DNA from: Oscillospiraceae bacterium
Lineage (GTDB): Bacteria; Bacillota; Clostridia; Oscillospirales; Acutalibacteraceae
DNA: 64,000 bases
Direction of reading: 5' to 3'
NCBI GenBank assembly: GCA_015066385.1
Contig: SVOJ01000009.1
Coordinates: 26,306 to 90,305 of the forward strand
Shown: piece by piece, positions 59,799 to 64,000 of the stretch
How the letters are laid out: each line of letters begins with the position of its first letter
Position numbering within the stretch: the first letter of the stretch is position 1
Notes under the pieces: model-generated
The model's database searches: none
What the model was told of the DNA's origin: nothing
Seen by the model: the letters and a program-made list of their open reading frames with translations, nothing else
Made by a program: the position numbers and the translations under genes

Positions 59799-60479
59799 AT
59801 GTTAAAAAATAAAAAATTACGCATTGCTGTTATTATCCTCCTCAGTCTGTCTGCCTGCATTGCCGTCTGCACGGCGGCAATCAACATCCGTATCTGCACC
59901 TTTGCAGACAAACGGATACTGACCGAAGAAGAAGCAAAAAACCTTTCGGATGTGGATTGCATTCTGGTGTTGGGATGCGGTGTCCGTGAAGACGGAACGC
60001 CGAGCCACATGCTTGAAGACCGTCTGAAACGAGGCGTATCGCTCTATCAGAACAGTGTTGCACCGAAACTGCTCATGAGCGGCGACCACGGCCGCGAAGA
60101 ATATGATGAAGTCAACACCATGAAAAACTATGCACTGGATGCAGGCATCCCGACAGCGGATATTTTCATGGATCATGCAGGTTTTTCAACTTATGAAAGC
60201 ATGTACAGAGCCAAGGAAATTTTTCAGGCTGAAAAAATTGTCATCGTCACACAGCAATACCATCTGTACAGAGCCGTTTACATTGCCGAACAACTCGGTC
60301 TGGAAGCCTACGGAGTCAACTGTGATTACCGCACCTACAGCGGTCAGTTCATGCGTGATGTTCGTGAAGTGCTCGCCCGTGTCAAGGATTTCGGCATGTG
60401 CATATTCACCCCCGAACCGACATACCTCGGAGAAGTCATTCCCGTACAGGGCGACGGCTCCTTGACCGATGATAAATAA
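59799..60479 (+). CDS. SanA/YdcF-like DUF218 membrane protein
   Basis: A 226-residue protein with one N-terminal membrane segment (IAVIILLSLSACIAVCTAAI) and an extracellular DUF218 domain: DCILVLGCGVREDGTPSHML, LLMSGDHGREEYDEVNTMK, DHAGFSTYESMYRAKEIF and VTQQYHLYRAVYIAEQLG. SanA proteins affect envelope permeability and vancomycin sensitivity in enterobacteria; the biochemical role is not settled. It begins 54 bases after the dockerin gene and ends at a strong terminator. Confidence 0.92.
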   Translation: MLKNKKLRIAVIILLSLSACIAVCTAAINIRICTFADKRILTEEEAKNLSDVDCILVLGCGVREDGTPSHMLEDRLKRGVSLYQNSVAPKLLMSGDHGREEYDEVNTMKNYALDAGIPTADIFMDHAGFSTYESMYRAKEIFQAEKIVIVTQQYHLYRAVYIAEQLGLEAYGVNCDYRTYSGQFMRDVREVLARVKDFGMCIFTPEPTYLGEVIPVQGDGSLTDDK

Positions 60480-60484
60480 AATTA

Positions 60485-60521
60485 CGGGACAGGATTTCAA
60501 CTTATCCTGTCCCGATTTTTT
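60485..60521. terminator. Strong bidirectional terminator at the prophage edge
   Basis: CGGGACAGGAT and ATCCTGTCCCG form an 11-bp perfect stem with an 8-base loop, followed by six T on the plus strand. It separates the SanA-like gene from the convergent phage lysis genes. Confidence 0.9.
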
Positions 60522-60843
60522 ATGCTCCTAATCCCATCCTGACGGCCAGATACCCGAGCAGAATGGTGAGGATGATGTTTGCGATATTCGAGAGCAGGCC
60601 GGTATTGAAGCGGTCTTTTTTCTCGAGGGCGGACTTGATGTGTTCAAGATCCTGTTTGATGAGGGCGAAGGACGTGGAGCCGAGGGCGAGTTCGTGTTCG
60701 TGGCGTTCAACGATCTTTTTCAGTTCACGCACCGCTTCGCAGGGGCAGGAGCCGCCGGGGTGGTAATTATCAGGCGGGCGGTCATCCTGCGGCATGCAGT
60801 CCTGCTGTCTTGTGTGCGGATAGTGATTGTCGCGGTCGTTCAT
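60520..60843 (-). CDS. XhlA/hemolysin-like phage lysis-accessory protein
   Basis: A 107-residue protein with a hydrophilic His/Pro/Asp-rich N-terminus, a coiled-coil-like helix (VRELKKIVERHEHELALGST, KQDLEHIKSALEKKD) and a C-terminal membrane segment (NIANIILTILLGYLAVRMGL). This is the XhlA layout, in which the coil faces the cytoplasm and the protein works with holin and lysin. Its ATG overlaps the holin stop (ATGA). It is the last gene of the lysis cassette. Confidence 0.8.
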   Translation of the reverse strand: MNDRDNHYPHTRQQDCMPQDDRPPDNYHPGGSCPCEAVRELKKIVERHEHELALGSTSFALIKQDLEHIKSALEKKDRFNTGLLSNIANIILTILLGYLAVRMGLGA

Positions 60844-61082
60844 CAGAATGCTGTCTTGTCGGTGGGGTTGTTGAGAATGCCGAATGCGATCAACACCGAA
60901 CCGACGGAGTTAATGATCGTATCGAAGGTGGTGCTGTCGATGCCGATCTTCTCAAACACACCGAACGCATTGAGGATGACCGCCAATGCACCGAACACGG
61001 AAGTCCACACTGCCCAGCTTTTGAGTCTGTCCTTGACCGAAACCGTTGTCGCGGTTGCGGTTTCTTTTTTATTTCCGTCCAT
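60843..61082 (-). CDS. Phage holin, phi-LC3-type
   Basis: A 79-residue small membrane protein (KDRLKSWAVWTSVFGALAVILNAFG, then FDTIINSVGSVLIAFGILNNP), with two hydrophobic segments and the GILNNPTDK end common to phi-LC3-family holins. Holins make membrane lesions that release endolysin. The gene lies 2 bases after the endolysin stop, with a GGAGG site, and overlaps the XhlA-like gene. Confidence 0.9.
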   Translation of the reverse strand: MDGNKKETATATTVSVKDRLKSWAVWTSVFGALAVILNAFGVFEKIGIDSTTFDTIINSVGSVLIAFGILNNPTDKTAF

Positions 61083-61084
61083 GG

Positions 61085-61975
61085 TTAGTCCTCCAGTCCT
61101 GCGGACTTGCGCAAGATCTCTCTTGCATCTTCCGCTGTGATATTGCCGTCGCCGTCCATGTCGGCGGCTTTGGTCTGCGCTTCGGTGAAGTCTTCAAGGC
61201 CGACACTTCTGCGCAGTGTGAGCAGTGCATCGTCTTCAGTCACAACACCGTCCCCGTTCACATCACCCATCAGGATGACAGGTTCAGCAGGTTCTTCCGT
61301 TCCGGTCTGCTTCGGAAAGCCGTTCAGACCGAGCCGTTTGATGATCGGCGCAAAGTCCTGATACAGATAGTTCATATCGACATCGCCCGAAATGCCGTCC
61401 ACTCTGCCCGAATCGGTGTACTGCCAAAGTCCGTAAGGACCCGTGTAGTCGGTCTGCGTGGTCCAGTGTGCAAGCCAGACGGTGTAGCGGTTGAGAACGG
61501 ACATATCGAGTTCATCCCTGAACCAATACTTGCCGCTGTAGATACCGACAAAATACCCTGCTTTTTCGACCGTTTCGCAGAAGCGGTTGACGATCGCGGT
61601 GAGCTGTGCTTTGCTCAAGCCCTGCATATTCTGCGGCAGAACCCCTGCGGCTCTTGTGTCGTGCACGTCCTCCACATCGTAATAGATGGGCAGTTCAAAC
61701 TGCTTATCTTTCAGAAGTGAAAGAACGAAAGCAGCCTCGCGGTCTGCATCCGCTTCGGTAAGAGCGACCGCATAATAATATGCTCCAACATTCAGTCCCG
61801 CCTCCTTTGCCTTGCGGTAGTTTTCTTCAAAACGTGCATCCTTGTTGAGTGTGTGGCTTCTGCCGTAGCCGGTGAAGCCGCAACGGATGATCACGTTGTC
61901 AATGCCCGCGGCTTTGACTCTGCGAAAGTCAATATCGCCGTTGTGGGTGCTGACATCAATAACTTGTGTTGCCAT
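61085..61975 (-). CDS. GH25 endolysin with C-terminal dockerin
   Basis: A 296-residue phage-type lysozyme. The GH25 domain (residues 1-205) has IDVSTHNGDIDFRRVKAAG, the catalytic acidic pair in LPIYYDVEDVH, VWLAHWTTQTDY and GLWQYTDSGRVDGI. After a linker a complete type I dockerin follows (GDVNGDGVVTEDDALLTLRR, DMDGDGNITAEDAREILRK). A dockerin instead of a wall-binding domain is unusual for an endolysin. There is no signal peptide, so release would need the adjacent holin. The start MATQVI follows AAGGAGA. Confidence 0.93.
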   Translation of the reverse strand: MATQVIDVSTHNGDIDFRRVKAAGIDNVIIRCGFTGYGRSHTLNKDARFEENYRKAKEAGLNVGAYYYAVALTEADADREAAFVLSLLKDKQFELPIYYDVEDVHDTRAAGVLPQNMQGLSKAQLTAIVNRFCETVEKAGYFVGIYSGKYWFRDELDMSVLNRYTVWLAHWTTQTDYTGPYGLWQYTDSGRVDGISGDVDMNYLYQDFAPIIKRLGLNGFPKQTGTEEPAEPVILMGDVNGDGVVTEDDALLTLRRSVGLEDFTEAQTKAADMDGDGNITAEDAREILRKSAGLED

Positions 61976-61992
61976 AAAAAATCTCCTTTTTA

Positions 61993-63813
61993 TCATTCGG
62001 GAAGTCCCGTTGCATTGTAGTGAACGGTGCATTTGTCCTGATTCGGGAATTTTTCGTAAGTAAAATCGAACTTTTCCCAATCTTGCTCACTGCCGCCGTA
62101 ATAGATATCAAACGGTGCTCCGTTTGCACAATAAAAAGCATGTTTTCCTATATACGAAACACCGGCAGGAACATAAATCCGCTTCAGATTATTACAACCT
62201 GCGAATGTATAATCATCAATGCGTTCCATGGATTCGGGCAGGGATATTTCTTCCATTGCACAATTCTGAAAAGCACCGCCCCCATCTGCAGAACCCGATG
62301 CAGTATGCACACCGGCATTGATGATTGCCTTTATGCCTTCTTCGATTTTAACAGCCTTTACGGTGCTGCCGGAAAAAAGCGCAATCGGATAAAACAGACT
62401 GATACAATAATACGCATCGGTACTGCCGTTTTCCGGCACATGAAAATTCAAACACATATTATTGCTTTCGGTCATACGGAACTCACATGCCGCCGCTTGC
62501 ACATTCTTACCGAGTGCATTGCCGATTGCGACCCCGTTGGCCAAAAAGATTCCATCGGGCACATCGTTCGGCACAATCATATACAGATTATCCGCATTGA
62601 GAAAAACATTGTTACTCTCATCGTTTTCAATTGCCGCCCACTGTTCGGCGGTGCCGTCATACATGACAAATTCCAGAGCCGTACAATCGTTAAAACAGTT
62701 TGCGCCGATTGATGTCAGGGAAGCGGGCAGGGTGATCTGTTTCAATGCCGTATCATGTGCGAAAGCATTTTCCCGTATTTCGGTGACTTTTTTCGGCAGG
62801 TCGATTTTTTTGAGCATCGGACAATCACTGATTGCACTTTTATGAATTGTCAGCAGTTCGGAATTCTTTTCAAATTCAAACTTTTTCAAATTTGCGCACT
62901 CTGTAAAAGATGTTCTGCCGAGGATTGTAACCGCAGCAGGAATTGTGATTTCCTCAATCCCTGTGTTCGCAAAAATCAAACCTCTTGTCAGATTTCCCAA
63001 TTCCGTTATATTTTTCGGCAATTGCACCCTGCGCAGGTTGGTACAAGTCGTAAAGGCACCGTGACCGATGCTCGTTACCGAATTGCAAAAAGACACCGTT
63101 TCAAGGTTCGGATAATCGTTGCGGAACGCATAATCATGAACCGAAGAAATATTTTCAAAGAAAACAACGTGCTTTACCTGTTCTTTGATGTTCTCGTGAT
63201 TGGTCTCTCCGTTGCCGTAAAATTCACCGTCACCATAAAGATACAGTGTTCCCGTGTTCGCATCGAAGCCGTAACGGATACCGGATGTGCCGCCCGACCC
63301 ATTCTGTGCAACATAGTCAACAACCGCTTTGGCTGTCGGCAACTGATCATCCGTTGCACCCGCAGACAGATACGGCACCGCTTTATCGGTTGTCAGATAA
63401 GCCAATGGCGGAACACAGAAAATTGCAACACGTCCGGGTTCCTCCGGGGCATCCGGATTCTTTCGTGCAAACTTGCGGAATTCATACTTCACACCGTTCA
63501 CATCCGCACTGAACACGGGCACAAACGAGGCTGTGCCGCCGGTTTTTACTTCGGTTGCCGTCACAATAACAGTTGAGCCGTCGGGTGCGGTGGTTTCAAC
63601 CTGCAGCACAATCTTCTTGCCCTCGGCTTCAACCGCTTTCCATGCATCGGTCGTCATTCTGTCCGGATCGCAGATATAATAATACGGGTCCTCCACAGGC
63701 ACCCTGTATGCAGGATCGCATTTTACATGCGCAATAAAAACATTGGTATCCGCAGCGGTATTGCCCGCCTGCCCGATCCGTTTATTCAATGCCGCATATG
63801 TTACCACATCCAT
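61993..63813 (-). CDS. Phage structural protein carrying BspA-type LRR repeats
   Basis: A 606-residue protein without signal peptide. The N-terminal ~185 residues (MDVVTYAALNKRIGQAGNTA, DDQLPTAKAVVDYVAQNGSG) look like the start of phage tail fibre or baseplate-linked proteins. The rest holds LRR_5 repeats (FCNSVTSIGHGAFTTCTNLR, LPASLTSIGANCFNDCTALE, YVPAGVSYIGKHAFYCANG) with interspersed beta segments. The position just before the endolysin fits a tail-tip or receptor-binding protein. The start follows AGGTGA, 4 bases after the upstream gene's stop. Confidence 0.82.
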   Translation of the reverse strand: MDVVTYAALNKRIGQAGNTAADTNVFIAHVKCDPAYRVPVEDPYYYICDPDRMTTDAWKAVEAEGKKIVLQVETTAPDGSTVIVTATEVKTGGTASFVPVFSADVNGVKYEFRKFARKNPDAPEEPGRVAIFCVPPLAYLTTDKAVPYLSAGATDDQLPTAKAVVDYVAQNGSGGTSGIRYGFDANTGTLYLYGDGEFYGNGETNHENIKEQVKHVVFFENISSVHDYAFRNDYPNLETVSFCNSVTSIGHGAFTTCTNLRRVQLPKNITELGNLTRGLIFANTGIEEITIPAAVTILGRTSFTECANLKKFEFEKNSELLTIHKSAISDCPMLKKIDLPKKVTEIRENAFAHDTALKQITLPASLTSIGANCFNDCTALEFVMYDGTAEQWAAIENDESNNVFLNADNLYMIVPNDVPDGIFLANGVAIGNALGKNVQAAACEFRMTESNNMCLNFHVPENGSTDAYYCISLFYPIALFSGSTVKAVKIEEGIKAIINAGVHTASGSADGGGAFQNCAMEEISLPESMERIDDYTFAGCNNLKRIYVPAGVSYIGKHAFYCANGAPFDIYYGGSEQDWEKFDFTYEKFPNQDKCTVHYNATGLPE

Positions 63814-63817
63814 ACAC

Positions 63818-64000
63818 TCACCTCCACATGCCGCCGGACAGGAATTTCACATCCCCCGTGCTCGTAATAAAGCAGTAGCTGCCGTCGGCAATGCCTGCGG
63901 TCGGCAAGCCGGCAACCGCTGTTTCATCGGCAACGAAGTACCCGACAAGGCAGTCGCACTGCTGCACTGCCGCCTGAGCCACGGCATCCGATACCGTCAG
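63818..64000 (-). CDS. Phage protein, C-terminal fragment (5' end outside window)
   Basis: An open frame enters from the right edge and ends four bases before the LRR phage gene. The 60 visible residues (...CDCLVGYFVADETAVAGLPT... ending FLSGGMWR) are Ala/Val/Gly-rich and resemble the end of a small tail or head-tail protein, but the family is not recognisable. The tight spacing indicates one phage operon. Confidence 0.65.
   Translation of the reverse strand: MTVSDAVAQAAVQQCDCLVGYFVADETAVAGLPTAGIADGSYCFITSTGDVKFLSGGMWR

Noticed and set aside
61993..63813. Diversity-generating retroelement target in the phage LRR gene
   Set aside because: No reverse transcriptase or template repeat is visible in the window, and no adenine-biased variable region stands out.
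1..64000. tRNA or rRNA genes
   Set aside because: I looked for CCA-adjacent cloverleaf patterns and GTTCGA-type T-loops by eye and found none convincing; a tRNAscan run would be decisive.

Overview
The window looks like a chromosomal contig from an anaerobic, gut-type clostridium (Firmicutes; Oscillospiraceae/Ruminococcaceae-like). The evidence is: the order spoVB-like–mazG–hup–rqcP, which resembles the Bacillus/Clostridium yabM–yabN–yabO cluster; an anaerobic coproporphyrinogen dehydrogenase (HemZ); a radical-SAM sulfatase-maturating enzyme; several secreted proteins with dockerin, cohesin or BspA-type leucine-rich repeats; strong GGAGG ribosome binding sites; and many sigma-A promoters with 16-18 bp spacers. 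Family assignments come from motifs read by eye, not from database searches.

Left part (1-24.5 kb), mostly on the minus strand. A housekeeping block runs recJ, rel, dtd, an MBL hydrolase, hemZ, spoVB-like, mazG, hup, rqcP, and an HtrA-type protease cut by the window edge. Next come a serine hydrolase, a secreted lysozyme-like dockerin protein, an unknown secreted protein, and a dapA-dapB-lysA operon under a complete lysine riboswitch. Small regulatory, GDPD and lipoprotein genes follow.

Middle part (24.5-41.4 kb). A PfkB sugar kinase is translationally coupled to a deoxyhypusine synthase-like protein. A compact locus at 28.13-28.55 kb has two convergent consensus promoters, a 32-residue membrane peptide and a predicted ~105-nt antisense RNA; it reads as a type I toxin-antitoxin system and is the best novelty candidate here. 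A glycan-desulfation group follows (anaerobic sulfatase-maturating enzyme, Cys-type sulfatase, GH29 fucosidase), split by a triply nested palindromic element. Then come PHP, mnmA, a P-loop ATPase, and a TPP-riboswitch-controlled thiamine-precursor ABC transporter.

Accessory part (41.4-56.4 kb). It holds an orphan barstar between two identical 61-bp copies of the transporter operon's end, a lone MNT nucleotidyltransferase, a BlaI/M56 sensor pair with a very large duplicated ectodomain and recognisable operators, a BspA-like LRR surface protein, a HEPN/MNT module, trpS, and an AAA ATPase with palindromic upstream repeats. A nitroreductase and a four-gene operon ending in a RidA protein follow. 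A second palindromic element at 56.1 kb shares terminal inverted repeats with the one at 30.7 kb.

Right part (56.4-64 kb). A cupin, a protein with a cohesin-like domain, about eleven Cys-rich repeats and a dockerin, and a SanA/YdcF-like protein precede a strong bidirectional terminator. Beyond it lies the lysis end of a probable prophage: XhlA-like protein, holin, a GH25 endolysin ending in a dockerin, an LRR-bearing structural protein and a partial upstream gene.
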